The notes: generated from the letters alone by a model not told the origin. 64,000 nt of DNA from Pedobacter sp. BS3 (GCF_008274585.1 NZ_VTRT01000001.1:1240001-1304000); one strand, 5' to 3'. Shown: positions 1 through 9,335, counted from the first letter of the stretch. Made by a program: numbers and translations.

Positions 1-470
1 CGGATAACATTACCGTAGAAGATCTGCTGACCAATAACTATAAATCAACGCCAAGAAATAAATTAATTGCCGATTTTTGTAAAAGTCTGGGCATTATTGA
101 AAAATACGGTTCGGGAATAAAAAGAATTATTGATTATTTTGCAGGCGCCCGGTTGCCTATGCCCGAATTTAGAAATATTTCGGATGGGTTTATGGTAACG
201 GTATCGGATGGATATCCGGAAACTGTGGAAGAAACTGTGGAAAAAACTGTGGAAGAAACTGTGGAAGAAACTGTGCCCCGTGATAAAGCGGTAGCGGTTA
301 TACTGGATAGCATGGTTAATGATCCGCGTATAACCCAGGCACAGTTAATGGAAAAGACCGGGCTTTCCCGCCGGGGGATAGAGTGGCATATCGCCCGATT
401 GAAACAAAAGGGCATGATAAAACGTATAGGCGCCACAAAGAACGGGTATTGGGAAGTGAAGGGAGGTTGA
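1..470 (+). CDS. ATP-binding transcriptional regulator, C-terminal fragment (RecG-like C domain plus winged helix)
   Basis: The reading frame is open from base 3 at the window edge, so the gene starts upstream. The visible part has the segment RNKLIADFCKSLGIIEKYGS followed by GIKRI, which matches the end of the HATPase_c_4/RecG C-terminal-like domain of AlbA_2-type ATP-binding proteins. A charged linker of ETVEE repeats (bases 219-275) follows, then a roughly 60-residue winged-helix domain (ITQAQLMEKTGLSRRGIEWH, with a basic wing near the end). Members of this family are putative DNA-binding regulators or accessory proteins that are common in Bacteroidota; their ligand is generally unknown. 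The ATG at 153 is internal and should not be taken as the start. Family placement is fairly sure, specific role unknown. Confidence 0.7.
   Translation, partial: DNITVEDLLTNNYKSTPRNKLIADFCKSLGIIEKYGSGIKRIIDYFAGARLPMPEFRNISDGFMVTVSDGYPETVEETVEKTVEETVEETVPRDKAVAVILDSMVNDPRITQAQLMEKTGLSRRGIEWHIARLKQKGMIKRIGATKNGYWEVKGG
219..275 (+). repeat. 12-bp in-frame tandem repeat (gaaactgtggaa)
   Basis: Almost five head-to-tail copies of a 12-base unit lie in frame in the regulator fragment and encode repeated E-T-V-E. Units start at 219, 231, 243, 255 and 267; the third has one base change. A multiple-of-three unit means copy-number changes would lengthen or shorten the linker without breaking the frame. 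Confidence 0.9.
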
Positions 471-807
471 GGTTGAAAATGAGGCTAAGGCTAAGGTTGA
501 GGTTGAGAAGGTTATAGGGTTATGAGGTTATAGGTTTATAACCAACGGGAAACGACAAAGATAAGGTTGAGGTTGAGAAGGTTATGAGGTTGAGGGGTTA
601 CGGGCTAACAGCCAACGGCTAACGACCAACAGCCAACATAAGGTTGAGAAGGTTATAGGGTGATAAGGTTATGAGTTGATGAGGTTATAGGTTTATGACA
701 GACGACCAACGACAGACAAGCAACAACAAACGGATAACGAAAAGGTAACATTTATCAGAGCCTGGTGATATATAAATGAGGAAAGGCTTTAAATAAGAAC
801 GTGAAAC

Positions 808-841
808 GGCTCCCTCTCCTTTGGAGAGGGCTGGGGTGAGG
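808..841. repeat. Dispersed hairpin repeat (ccctctcc-ttt-ggagaggg core)
   Basis: A perfect 8-bp stem (812-819 with 823-830, loop ttt) is followed by ctggggtgagg. This is a widespread bacterial dispersed repeat whose translation gives the familiar LTPALSKGEG artefact. Diverged relatives lie at about 1111-1141 and 21792-21826. Confidence 0.8.
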
Positions 842-945
842 CTGACAAACGAACAACGAAAACGCAATAGGCTGAGGATAAGGATAAGGAGGTTATAGGG
901 TTATAAGTTTAGAAGGTTATATGATCTAACGAAAGACAAGCTTTT

Positions 946-990
946 TGTCATGCTGATCCCGAGATATTCGGGAGAAGCATCTCCGGGTTA
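946..990. repeat. Dispersed gtcatgctga...agaagcatct element
   Basis: The segment has the layout of a common Bacteroidota intergenic repeat: gtcatgctga, a variable hairpin, then gaagcatct. Its hairpin is tcccga (957-962), loop gatat, tcggga (968-973). No function is evident. Confidence 0.65.
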
Positions 991-1081
991 GGCCAAGGCC
1001 GCCCCGCGAATAACGAAAGACGAGTGACGAAAACGAAATAGGTTGAGTATAAGGTTAAGAAGTTGATAAGGTTATAAGTTT

Positions 1082-2209
1082 ATGAACGAACGACAAGACA
1101 AACCGCAAACAACTCCCTCCCTTAGGGAGAGTTGGGGTGGGCCGAACAACGAACAACGAACATATCCCGATGATGAGATCTCCCTAAAGGAGCTCATTCT
1201 GAAGCTCAGAGAATGGTACCGTTATCTCCTGAGTAAATGGAAACCCATTGTACTGGCCGGTATCCTGGGCGGAGTATTAGGATTAACGTATGCATGGTTA
1301 AAAAAGCCTGTCTATACCGCTACCACCACCTTTGTATTAGAAGATGAAAAAGGAGGCGGAGGATTAAGCCAGTACATGGGCCTTGCGGCTATGGTAGGTA
1401 TTGATCTGGGTGGGAGCGGCGGTGGTATTTTCCAGGGGGATAATATCATGGAATTGTACAAATCACGTACCATGCTGCAGAAGACGTTGCTTACCGAAGC
1501 TGATTTTAATGGCAGGAAGCAATTGCTGATCGACCGTTTTGTAGAATTTAATGAATTACGTAAGGGTTGGGATAAAAAGAAAGAATTAAAAAATATTCAG
1601 TTTACCGGTGATCCGGCCAGGTTTTCTATCAAGCAGGATAGCCTGGTTGGTGAGATCGTTAAATCAATTAATAAAAATTATCTCACAGTAAGTAAGCCGG
1701 ATAAAAAATTAAGCATTATCAAAGTAGAGGTAAAGGCAAAAGACGAATTATTTGCTAAACAATTTACCGATCAACTGGTTGCTAACGTGAATAATTTTTA
1801 CGTGCAAACCAAAACTAAAAAGGCGATGGAAAACCTGGCAATTTTACAGCATCAAACCGATTCGGTACGGCGGGAATTAAACTCAGCAATCGGTGGAGTT
1901 GCCATTTCGATAGACGCTAACCCCAACGCCAACCCGGCCCGCCAGGTATTACGGGTGCCTTCGCAACGCCGTACGGTAGATATACAGGCCAATACGGCTA
2001 TTTTGGAGGAACTGGTGAAAAACCTGGAACTTGCTAAAGTTACGTTAAGGAGAGAAACACCGTTGATACAGGTAGTGGATCGTCCGATGCTTCCATTGGA
2101 GAAAAATACTGTAAATGCTTTTTTGGCAATCATGGCGTTCTTTTCAGGCTTCTCTTTTTTGACAATCATTTTTTTGTCCCTAAGGAGAGTCATTTATAGC
2201 GCTTTTTAA
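1082..2209 (+). CDS. Wzz-type polysaccharide chain-length determinant
   Basis: A 375-residue inner-membrane protein with the Wzz layout: a cytoplasmic N-terminus, a first membrane segment at about 55-73 (KPIVLAGILGGVLGLTYAWL), a long periplasmic region with coiled-coil character, a proline motif (DRPMLPLEK) and a second membrane segment at about 345-367. Wzz proteins set the modal length of Wzy-polymerised chains. It heads the polysaccharide block, 11 bases before the flippase gene. Oddly, its first ~27 residues are encoded by a diverged copy of the dispersed ctccct...agggag repeat; conserved-looking sequence begins near DEISLKELILKLREWYRY. No other in-frame ATG lies near, so the ATG at 1082 is kept. 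Confidence 0.8.
   Translation: MNERQDKPQTTPSLRESWGGPNNEQRTYPDDEISLKELILKLREWYRYLLSKWKPIVLAGILGGVLGLTYAWLKKPVYTATTTFVLEDEKGGGGLSQYMGLAAMVGIDLGGSGGGIFQGDNIMELYKSRTMLQKTLLTEADFNGRKQLLIDRFVEFNELRKGWDKKKELKNIQFTGDPARFSIKQDSLVGEIVKSINKNYLTVSKPDKKLSIIKVEVKAKDELFAKQFTDQLVANVNNFYVQTKTKKAMENLAILQHQTDSVRRELNSAIGGVAISIDANPNANPARQVLRVPSQRRTVDIQANTAILEELVKNLELAKVTLRRETPLIQVVDRPMLPLEKNTVNAFLAIMAFFSGFSFLTIIFLSLRRVIYSAF
1111..1141 (+). repeat. Diverged dispersed hairpin repeat inside the wzz-like gene
   Basis: The bases ctccct (1113-1118), ccctt, agggag (1124-1129) and then ttggggtggg resemble the element at 808-841. Here the repeat is read through as codons 11-20 of the chain-length protein. Confidence 0.65.
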
Positions 2210-2220
2210 CTCTCCTATCC

Positions 2221-3714
2221 TTGAAGAATAAACTGAAAGAAATATATATAAGGAAAAGATTATTTGTTAATGCGATATTCTCTGGGATTCAGGTTTGCTG
2301 TACGGCAGGTATATATTTATTAATTTATACTCTATTATTGCACAAGGTCGGCGCTGAGAAGTTAGGTGTATGGTCAATAATCTTAGCAACATCCTCAATC
2401 GCAAATGTTGCAACAATGGGCTTAACAGCAAGTTTGGTCAAATATTTAGCAGTCCTAGATTCTAAAAAAGATTCCGTGGAGGCAAATGATTTAGTTCAGA
2501 CCAGTTTTTTAATAGTCTCACTATTAAATGGAGGAGTTGTAATTATAATATACTTTTTAGCACAGTTTTTTTTACCGAAAGCTATAGTACGTTCAGAACT
2601 AGATTTGGCGTTCAATTTACTTCCATTCTCATTAATTACTTTATGGTTGAATGGATTATCAGGTGTTTTTTTATCTACTTTAGATGGGTTTCATCATAGC
2701 AGTCTTCGCAGTTTTATTTCGATTATATCGATAATTTTTTTCTTTTTCCTTTCTTATTTCTTAATAGATAAATATCAGCTTTTTGGAATAGCTATTGCTC
2801 AAATTGCACAAGCGATACTAAGCGTCTTTTTAGGAATAATTGCTACTAAGTATATTTTTAAATCTTTCCAATTCTCAATTAAGTTTAGTAAAAGTGTCTT
2901 TAGAAAGACATTAAATTATAACTTAAGTTTTCAAATAATTGGTGTTTGTTCAATTTTAATTGAGCCAGTCTTGAAATTATTCCTTTCGAGATTTGGGGGA
3001 TTGGCTTATGTAGGATATTTTGAAATGGCTAATAGACTTGCACAGCAATTTAAAGTACTAATAACATCTGCGAATCAAGTGATGGTTCCATATGTCTCTA
3101 AAACAACATCCAGTATGGGGGCAAAGGATTACACTTATCCAATCTTATTACGAATTGTTTTTTCTATATCATTGTTATTTCTTCTATTTATTATTGTTTT
3201 TTCTCCTGTTATTTCAATAATCTGGTTAAAATTGCGAGTACCAGAATTTGAGTTTTCGCTATTAATGATGGGACTTGGCGTTTTTTTTAGTTTGATTGTT
3301 GCTCCTGCATATTTTTCAAGTATAGGAATAGGAAATTTGAAAGGTATATTAGGGAATCATATTAGTTTATTATTTCTTAGTAATATCTTATGTTACTTTT
3401 TAGGTAAGTATTTTCATGGTGATGGAGTTATAATTGGATATTCCGTTGCGACAATTATTTCAACTTCAATCACATTTATTTATTATCATATAACGTTTAA
3501 GCCGCCTTTTTTTGAAGTATTTTCTAGAAATTTGATTATAGCTTTTAGTTTATTGTTGTTGATTTTATTAGCTATATGGTTAAGGATGAGCTATCAAAAA
3601 CTTTCATTTCTTTTTTATATGATTGCGGCAAGTTTATGGTTGATTGCTTTATTAATAAGATTATACTTGAATAATAAGGCTTTAATATTATCTTGGATAA
3701 ATAGAAATCATTAG
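2221..3714 (+). CDS. wzx: Wzx-like polysaccharide flippase
   Basis: A 497-residue, very hydrophobic protein with about twelve predicted membrane segments and the MATE/Wzx-type beginning seen in Bacteroidota O-antigen flippases (RKRLFVNAIFSGIQ, then a helix and KVGAEKLGVWSIILA). It would move undecaprenyl-pyrophosphate-linked repeat units to the periplasmic face. The start is TTG at 2221, chosen because the conserved N-terminus begins there and the next in-frame Met lies about 65 residues later, inside the domain. From this gene to about 10.74 kb base composition falls to roughly 30-33% GC against about 43% elsewhere, as is usual for horizontally exchanged O-antigen genes. Confidence 0.85.
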   Translation: MKNKLKEIYIRKRLFVNAIFSGIQVCCTAGIYLLIYTLLLHKVGAEKLGVWSIILATSSIANVATMGLTASLVKYLAVLDSKKDSVEANDLVQTSFLIVSLLNGGVVIIIYFLAQFFLPKAIVRSELDLAFNLLPFSLITLWLNGLSGVFLSTLDGFHHSSLRSFISIISIIFFFFLSYFLIDKYQLFGIAIAQIAQAILSVFLGIIATKYIFKSFQFSIKFSKSVFRKTLNYNLSFQIIGVCSILIEPVLKLFLSRFGGLAYVGYFEMANRLAQQFKVLITSANQVMVPYVSKTTSSMGAKDYTYPILLRIVFSISLLFLLFIIVFSPVISIIWLKLRVPEFEFSLLMMGLGVFFSLIVAPAYFSSIGIGNLKGILGNHISLLFLSNILCYFLGKYFHGDGVIIGYSVATIISTSITFIYYHITFKPPFFEVFSRNLIIAFSLLLLILLAIWLRMSYQKLSFLFYMIAASLWLIALLIRLYLNNKALILSWINRNH

Positions 3715-3742
3715 TAGAGACTGTGTATTGGTTTAGTTTTTT

Positions 3743-4912
3743 ATGAAGAATTCAAAAGATATTAAGATTGGTTTTGTAACGATTGATTCTCCACGAGATA
3801 GAAGGTCTTGGTCTGGTATTAATTATATGGTATTAACACATCTAGAGACGCATTTTGAAAATATAGATGTATTTGGTCCTTTGAAGGATTTTTATCTAAA
3901 GAAATTATTGTCCGTTTTCAATAAGATTAGTTTGCTTCTGTTTAGAAAAAGATACAACTATGGGCATTCGGTATTATTAGCCTATTTATACTCATATCAG
4001 CTTAATAGGATAATTAAGAGAAGAAAAAATGATTATGAAGTCATAATTTCAGTGATATCCTCTCCGGCATTAGCTTTTTTAAAAACATCAGCAAAAATTA
4101 TATATTTAACAGATGCAACATTTTTAAGTCTTGTTGATTATTATGTGTTTGATCTATGGAAATTTTCAATAAGAGAGTCCAATCATGTAGAAAAATGTGC
4201 GATAAAGAAATGTAATCATATTATATTTTCTTCGGAATGGGCTTTAAATGAGTCGGTTATAAATTATGATATTGACCGTAAGAGAACTAGTATTGCAAAA
4301 TTTGGGTCGAATGTTAATATAGTCTTTGATCGTCCTATCGAAAGAGAAGTTGGTCGTGATAAGGTATTCAATTTGTTATTTGTTGGCGTTGATTGGAATA
4401 GGAAGGGGGGAGATATTTTACTCAGAAGTTACCTTTCGTTAAAGGAAAAAGGTTATGATAATTTATGTTTAACAATTTGTGGAACAATTCCTCCTTGTGA
4501 GCTAGACAGTAATATAAAGATATATCCTTTTCTGGATAAGAATAAAGAAGTGGATTTAAAAACTATTCAAAGTTTGTATCAAAATAGTCACTTATTTATA
4601 CTCCCAACTAGAGCAGAATGTTCAGCAATCGTATATGCTGAGGCTGCAGCCTTCAGTTTACCTGTTATTACTACTGAAACAGGTGGCGTGTGTTCTTACG
4701 TTGAGAATCTATATAATGGTTATACTTTACCCCTAGAAGCCGATTATATAGCTTATGAGAGTGCAATTGTCAAACTTATGACAGATCAGGTTTTATATGA
4801 TACTTTTTCTAGGAACGCATATAAAAAGTTTAGAGCAGAGTTAAATTGGGGGAGATATTTTACTGCAATTGACGATGTTATTGAGCAAGTTAGAACCGGG
4901 AGCGTAAGATAA
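3743..4912 (+). CDS. Glycosyltransferase, GT4-like
   Basis: A 389-residue GT-B fold glycosyltransferase. The C-terminal half has the Glycos_transf_1 pattern: LLFVGVDWNRKGGDILL for the nucleotide-sugar domain start and the E-x7-E motif in ECSAIVYAE followed by LPVITTETGGV. It probably adds one sugar to the lipid-linked repeat unit on the cytoplasmic face. It sits between the flippase and the polymerase candidate, 28 bases after the former. Donor and acceptor cannot be read from sequence. Confidence 0.8.
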   Translation: MKNSKDIKIGFVTIDSPRDRRSWSGINYMVLTHLETHFENIDVFGPLKDFYLKKLLSVFNKISLLLFRKRYNYGHSVLLAYLYSYQLNRIIKRRKNDYEVIISVISSPALAFLKTSAKIIYLTDATFLSLVDYYVFDLWKFSIRESNHVEKCAIKKCNHIIFSSEWALNESVINYDIDRKRTSIAKFGSNVNIVFDRPIEREVGRDKVFNLLFVGVDWNRKGGDILLRSYLSLKEKGYDNLCLTICGTIPPCELDSNIKIYPFLDKNKEVDLKTIQSLYQNSHLFILPTRAECSAIVYAEAAAFSLPVITTETGGVCSYVENLYNGYTLPLEADYIAYESAIVKLMTDQVLYDTFSRNAYKKFRAELNWGRYFTAIDDVIEQVRTGSVR

Positions 4913-4953
4913 TAGAATCGGCGAATCGGAGTGTAAAGAATGCTGAAAACTAA

Positions 4954-6165
4954 ATGAAAAATATTCTTCCCTATTTGTTGCTCTTTTTTCCTTTTCAAAA
5001 CTTAGCTATAGGTGTGGCTACTACGAAATTTGATGTCTTTCCAGTAGTTTTGGTACTTTTGTTAATGGCCGAAGTTCTGATTTTTGAAAGAATTAAATAT
5101 ATTTCAAAAAACCAGTTTTATAAATTATCCTGTTTTATTATTATTAGTGTTCTAATATGGATTTTGCTGCATTATGCACCAATTTCAAGATTTTTATCAG
5201 CTTTGTTTTGGCTTTCAAGTCTTTTATTCGTTTATTTTTCGGCCACTAAATTATATAGCGATAATATTTATAAATCAGTAATTATAACTTGTCTAATTAG
5301 TTGTTTAGTTGTGCTGTTTCAATTTACTATTCTTCGTTCGGATCGACCCAAAGCTTTTTTTCAAGAGCCATCAACAGCAGGACTCATATTTTTTAGTCTT
5401 GCTATTGTAATGATGTATAGAATTGTTTATCGTAATCATTTAAAAAAAAGTATCTGTGATGTTACCTTTTTATTATTGTTTCTAGTATGTGGTTTTCTTA
5501 CTAAATCTTCACACGTTGTCTTGGTTTTTTTGCTCCCCTTTTTATTTGTTTTATACGGTTTGACAATGAAAAATTTCATTAAAGTCTCCTTGGGATTAGG
5601 AACGTTCTTTATTCTAATGATGTATATTGTCCTTAATAATGAATATTTTGTTGAGAAATTTGATTTTAGAATAATAGAAAATTTTAATCTTTCACAGTTG
5701 GCATGGCTAAGGGGAGGGGAACAAGCAGTCTATGTAGCAAAGCATTCTCCAGTTTTTGGATTTGGGCTGGGTTCTACAGGATGTTTTAATTTTAATAGTC
5801 AGTCCGCTTTTTATTTAGATAAATTGGATAGTGGAAATTTGAATCTATTGGATGCGTATAGTTTGATGTTTAGGTTAATAATAGAGGTTGGGCTTCTAAC
5901 ACTTCTATTTATATTGTATATATTGCATAATAAAATAAAAAGATTTATGAAGAACTTTAGAGATAGAACAGAGCCGATTTCACTTGATAAGCAATCTCTA
6001 TTCGTCTTCGGATTGAGTATATTTATTGGATCCTTGATTAAGGAACCCAATTATGGAGTAGGGCCACTTTTTGTGAGTGTGTTATGTTTAGGTTATGATA
6101 TAAAAGGTTTAGGGGGGATTAAAAATAATGGAGAAAGAAGTCTTAATATCTCAAGGTCAAGGTAG
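4954..6165 (+). CDS. Wzy-like O-antigen polymerase / O-antigen ligase-family membrane protein
   Basis: A 403-residue polytopic membrane protein with about ten hydrophobic segments and a long loop before the last helices (roughly residues 230-300). That loop holds the GFGLGSTG-type glycine motif seen in Wzy_C/O-antigen ligase proteins. It is the only polymerase candidate among wzz, wzx and glycosyltransferase genes, so it most likely joins repeat units in the periplasm. It overlaps the next gene by 38 bases. Wzy proteins diverge strongly, so context carries much of the weight; a ligase role is the alternative. Confidence 0.7.
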   Translation: MKNILPYLLLFFPFQNLAIGVATTKFDVFPVVLVLLLMAEVLIFERIKYISKNQFYKLSCFIIISVLIWILLHYAPISRFLSALFWLSSLLFVYFSATKLYSDNIYKSVIITCLISCLVVLFQFTILRSDRPKAFFQEPSTAGLIFFSLAIVMMYRIVYRNHLKKSICDVTFLLLFLVCGFLTKSSHVVLVFLLPFLFVLYGLTMKNFIKVSLGLGTFFILMMYIVLNNEYFVEKFDFRIIENFNLSQLAWLRGGEQAVYVAKHSPVFGFGLGSTGCFNFNSQSAFYLDKLDSGNLNLLDAYSLMFRLIIEVGLLTLLFILYILHNKIKRFMKNFRDRTEPISLDKQSLFVFGLSIFIGSLIKEPNYGVGPLFVSVLCLGYDIKGLGGIKNNGERSLNISRSR

Positions 6166-7381
6166 ATTACATTTTAGTGAAGCTTGCGAAGCTTTAGAAA
6201 GAGTAAATGTTCGTTTTGTAACTCTAATAGGTTGGGTACCAAAGTATATACCGGAGAAACTTGTCGACTTAATTGGAAGAATATTTGATAAAAGCTCGTT
6301 GTCTCAACGGTTAAAACTTAGAGTGCCAGTAAATGTGCCATCAGATAAGATTATCTTTTGCTTATGGCCTGAGTTTTATTACTATTTATTGGTTTTGCTT
6401 TCTAAATGTGGTTTGTTACCACTAGAGACGGCTACATCAATGGGATGGAAATATTGGGGAGCTTATTCAAAGAAATATCTATATGGTAAAAACATTTTTC
6501 ATGTAAGAAGCGGGGCAGGGCAAGGCGGAGCTATCAATGCTGCTAAAAAACAAGGTATAAAAATAATTGTGGATCATAGTATTGCTCATCCGTTAGAGAT
6601 TGACGAAATTTTGAGCAAAGAGTATGAAAAGTTTAATATGTCTTTTGATCTAAATCCAAGGAGTGAGTTTTGGCAAATGGTTATAAATGATTGTACCCAG
6701 GCTGACTATTTATTGGTTAATTCAAAATTTGTGGCAGAAACTTTTCAAAAATGGGGTTATAATAAAGAAAAAATAAGAATAGTTTATTTGGGTGTTCGCG
6801 AAGATTTTATTGGATTAAAACAAAATTGGGACATTAATGGAACAATTAATCTTCTTTTTACGGGTAGTTTTAGTATACGTAAAGGAGCTCATATTCTCAT
6901 AGATGCGATGGAGATTTTGAACCAATTGAGCTATCCGATTGTGTTGCATGTGATAGGTTATTACGATGAGTTGGCTTTTATCAAAAAACATTACAAGATC
7001 CCCAATAACATTCGTTTTTATGGTAATATTTTGCAAGATGATTTAAAAAACTTTTTTTTTAGTAGTGATATTTATGTTTTTCCCTCTCTAGCTGAAGGTT
7101 CTGCTAGATCTGTAATGGAGGCGATGGCCGCTGGACTTCCTGTTATAACTACGGAGAATTGTGGATCCCCTATTCAAAATGAGAAAACAGGACTTATTGT
7201 TCCTGTGAAAAATTCTTTAGCATTGGCCAATTCAATAGAAAGATTGATTAAAGATCATGAGCTAAGAAAGAGAATAGGACAAGGGGCTGTAGAGCAAATT
7301 TCAAGACATTATAAATGGAGTAATTACGCTTGTAATATAAATGCTGTGTATAATGATATTTTGAAGAATGTTAAAATTTAA
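6128..7381 (+). CDS. Glycosyltransferase, GT4-like
   Basis: A 417-residue GT-B glycosyltransferase. The donor-binding half begins with NLLFTGSFSIRKGAHILIDA and has the E-x7-E motif in EGSARSVMEAMAAGLPVITT, then ENCGSPIQNEKTGLIVPV. The start ATG at 6128 lies inside the end of the preceding polymerase gene (38-base overlap) and is preceded by a purine-rich ggggggatt. The stop codon shares one base with the next start (taATG at 7379-7383), suggesting translational coupling. Sugar specificity is unknown. Confidence 0.82.
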   Translation: MEKEVLISQGQGRLHFSEACEALERVNVRFVTLIGWVPKYIPEKLVDLIGRIFDKSSLSQRLKLRVPVNVPSDKIIFCLWPEFYYYLLVLLSKCGLLPLETATSMGWKYWGAYSKKYLYGKNIFHVRSGAGQGGAINAAKKQGIKIIVDHSIAHPLEIDEILSKEYEKFNMSFDLNPRSEFWQMVINDCTQADYLLVNSKFVAETFQKWGYNKEKIRIVYLGVREDFIGLKQNWDINGTINLLFTGSFSIRKGAHILIDAMEILNQLSYPIVLHVIGYYDELAFIKKHYKIPNNIRFYGNILQDDLKNFFFSSDIYVFPSLAEGSARSVMEAMAAGLPVITTENCGSPIQNEKTGLIVPVKNSLALANSIERLIKDHELRKRIGQGAVEQISRHYKWSNYACNINAVYNDILKNVKI

Positions 7382-8139
7382 TGAAGCAAGAACCATTAGT
7401 TACAATTATAACAGCAGTCTATAATGCTGAAGATACATTAGAAAAAAGTATTGTAAGTGTATTGACTCAAACTTATAAAAAGATTCAATACATTATTATA
7501 GATGGAGGCTCAACAGATGGCACTGTTGATATTATAAAAAAATATGAAAGTAGTATTTTCTATTGGGAGTCTGAAAAGGATTTAGGTATTTATGACGCAT
7601 GGAACAAGGGATTAAAAAGGGCTGAGGGAAATTGGATCGCATTTTTAGGAGCAGATGATAGATATCTCCCTAAAGCTATAGATAGTTATATTCAACGTAT
7701 TGCTGATATTGATAATTCTTTACTTGAATATATCAGCTCTAGGGTGTGTTTGATAGATAATAATGGAAAGCCATTGGGGCTAATTGGAGAGCGTTACGAT
7801 TGGAAACGTTTTCAAATTTATATGAATGTTGCTCATGTAGGATCCCTGCATAGTAAGAATTTCTTTTTGAAATATGGGGACTTTAATACAAGTTTTAAGA
7901 TTGTTGGTGATTACGAGATGTTGCTTAGGGCAAATAGTAGTTTAAATGCAGGTTTTTTAGATGAGATAACAGCTGAGATGCGAGTTGGAGGGGTTAGCAG
8001 CCAAGGTACTCGAGCATTTAAGGAAGTTTTAAGAGCTAAACAATTAACAAATGCTCGTACAGTTGTTCAATTGAGAAGAGATGCTCTAATTTTTTATGTG
8101 AAATATTATTTTAGAAAAATATTGGGATTTAAATATTAA
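7381..8139 (+). CDS. Glycosyltransferase family 2
   Basis: A 252-residue GT-A enzyme. It begins with the family-2 signature VTIITAVYNAEDTLEKSI, followed by IIIDGGSTDGT and, at about residues 95-98, the metal-binding DxD-like GADDRY. It resembles WcaA/WfgS-type transferases that build O-antigen side chains. It overlaps the upstream gene by one base. The product adds a sugar to the lipid-linked repeat; the sugar is not predictable. Confidence 0.82.
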   Translation: MKQEPLVTIITAVYNAEDTLEKSIVSVLTQTYKKIQYIIIDGGSTDGTVDIIKKYESSIFYWESEKDLGIYDAWNKGLKRAEGNWIAFLGADDRYLPKAIDSYIQRIADIDNSLLEYISSRVCLIDNNGKPLGLIGERYDWKRFQIYMNVAHVGSLHSKNFFLKYGDFNTSFKIVGDYEMLLRANSSLNAGFLDEITAEMRVGGVSSQGTRAFKEVLRAKQLTNARTVVQLRRDALIFYVKYYFRKILGFKY

Positions 8140-8200
8140 GCAGATTCCTGACAAATTATATGTATATGGTTATTTATATCCCACATCTTCATGATCTATA

Positions 8201-9310
8201 ATGTATACAATTGTAATCTCTGCTATCAATTTTTTTGAAGGAGGTCCGCTTTCTGTTTTAAAAGATTGTTTAGCTTATCTAAATACTCAGCAAATTATTG
8301 CCAACACGAGAATTATGGCACTAGTGCATAGTAAAAAACTTTTTAATGAAGCTGATTACTCAAATATTGAATTCATTGAATTTCCTAAATCAAGAAAATC
8401 ATACTTATATAGGTTATATTATGAATATTATTACTTTAATAAATTCTCCTCTATAAATAATGTTAAGTTTTGGTTCTCATTGCATGATATTACTCCTAAT
8501 ATAAGAGGAATTCCCCAAGCAGTTTATTGTCATAATCCCTCCCCATTTAATACACTAAATTTAAAAGATATTGTGGTTCAGCCAACTCAGTTCTTTTTTC
8601 GCTTATTTTATAAATATTTATATGCAATTAATATAAAAAAAAATAAGTATATAGTGGTTCAACAGCAATGGATAAAAAAAGAATTCGAACGAATGTTCGC
8701 TATAAATAATAGTCAGATAATAGTTTCTCCTCCTCAAATACCCATTGTTCCTGAAACGTATTTGCAAAGAGATGAAGTCAGTGCAATTACTACGTTCTTT
8801 TTTCCTACGTTTCCTCGCCCATTTAAAAATATAGAGATTATATGTGAAGCTGTCAAGCTTTTAAATCAAGGAAACGTTGTTGATTATAAAGTAATTATTA
8901 CAATTGATGGCTCAGAAAATAATTATTCCAAAAGTATAATCAAAAAGTATGGTACAGAGCATTCTCTGAGATTTATTGGGCTGGTTTCCAGAGACGAAGT
9001 TTATAATTTATATTCTGAAATAGATTGTTTGATTTTTCCGTCCAAACTAGAGACTTGGGGGTTGCCCATAAGCGAATTTAAACAGTTTAATAAACCCATT
9101 TTTACAGTCAACTTACCATATGCAAAAGAAACTGTTGGAAGTTATGATTTAGTTAAGTTTTTTGACGCGGATAATACAAGCCAACTGGCTTGTATTATGG
9201 AGGAATTTATCAAAAAAAGGACATTAAAGTATGATCAAACAGGAAGTCTCAAAAAGACAGAACCTTTTGCAGAAAACTGGGATAAGTTATTTTCAATACT
9301 TTTGTCTTAA
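8201..9310 (+). CDS. Glycosyltransferase, GT4-like
   Basis: A 369-residue glycosyltransferase of the GT-B fold. The N-terminus has MYTIVISAINFFEGGPLSVL, where the glycine loop follows the first strand. The C-terminal half has LRFIGLVSRDEVYNLYSE and the E-x7-E motif ETWGLPISE before a short sequence of family type. A 61-base gap separates it from the preceding gene, with no terminator-like structure. Donor and linkage are unknown. Confidence 0.78.
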   Translation: MYTIVISAINFFEGGPLSVLKDCLAYLNTQQIIANTRIMALVHSKKLFNEADYSNIEFIEFPKSRKSYLYRLYYEYYYFNKFSSINNVKFWFSLHDITPNIRGIPQAVYCHNPSPFNTLNLKDIVVQPTQFFFRLFYKYLYAINIKKNKYIVVQQQWIKKEFERMFAINNSQIIVSPPQIPIVPETYLQRDEVSAITTFFFPTFPRPFKNIEIICEAVKLLNQGNVVDYKVIITIDGSENNYSKSIIKKYGTEHSLRFIGLVSRDEVYNLYSEIDCLIFPSKLETWGLPISEFKQFNKPIFTVNLPYAKETVGSYDLVKFFDADNTSQLACIMEEFIKKRTLKYDQTGSLKKTEPFAENWDKLFSILLS

Positions 9311-9335
9311 GTTTTAAGTGTTAAAATGCTTATTT

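Larger units (their letters stand above)
471..1081. repeat. Gene-free mosaic of dispersed short repeats
   Basis: No gene is seen in these 611 bases. They consist of reiterated words such as ggttgaggttgag, gaaggttatagggttat and aacgaccaac, mixed with two recognisable dispersed elements at 808-841 and 946-990. The same words appear in reverse complement (ctcaacctcaacc, ataacctcataa) at 11.8-12.3, 13.6-13.75, 14.8-15.0 and 15.6-15.73 kb. Short ORFs here, such as one at 685-867 on the minus strand, are repeat translations. Confidence 0.75.

Noticed and set aside
1-470. Idea that the first ORF is a 105-residue stand-alone protein from 153
   Set aside because: The frame is open from base 3 with recognisable upstream domain sequence, so it is a C-terminal fragment.
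685-867. 60-residue ORF on the minus strand with LTPALSKGEG
   Set aside because: This is the translation of a dispersed hairpin repeat and is a known annotation artefact.
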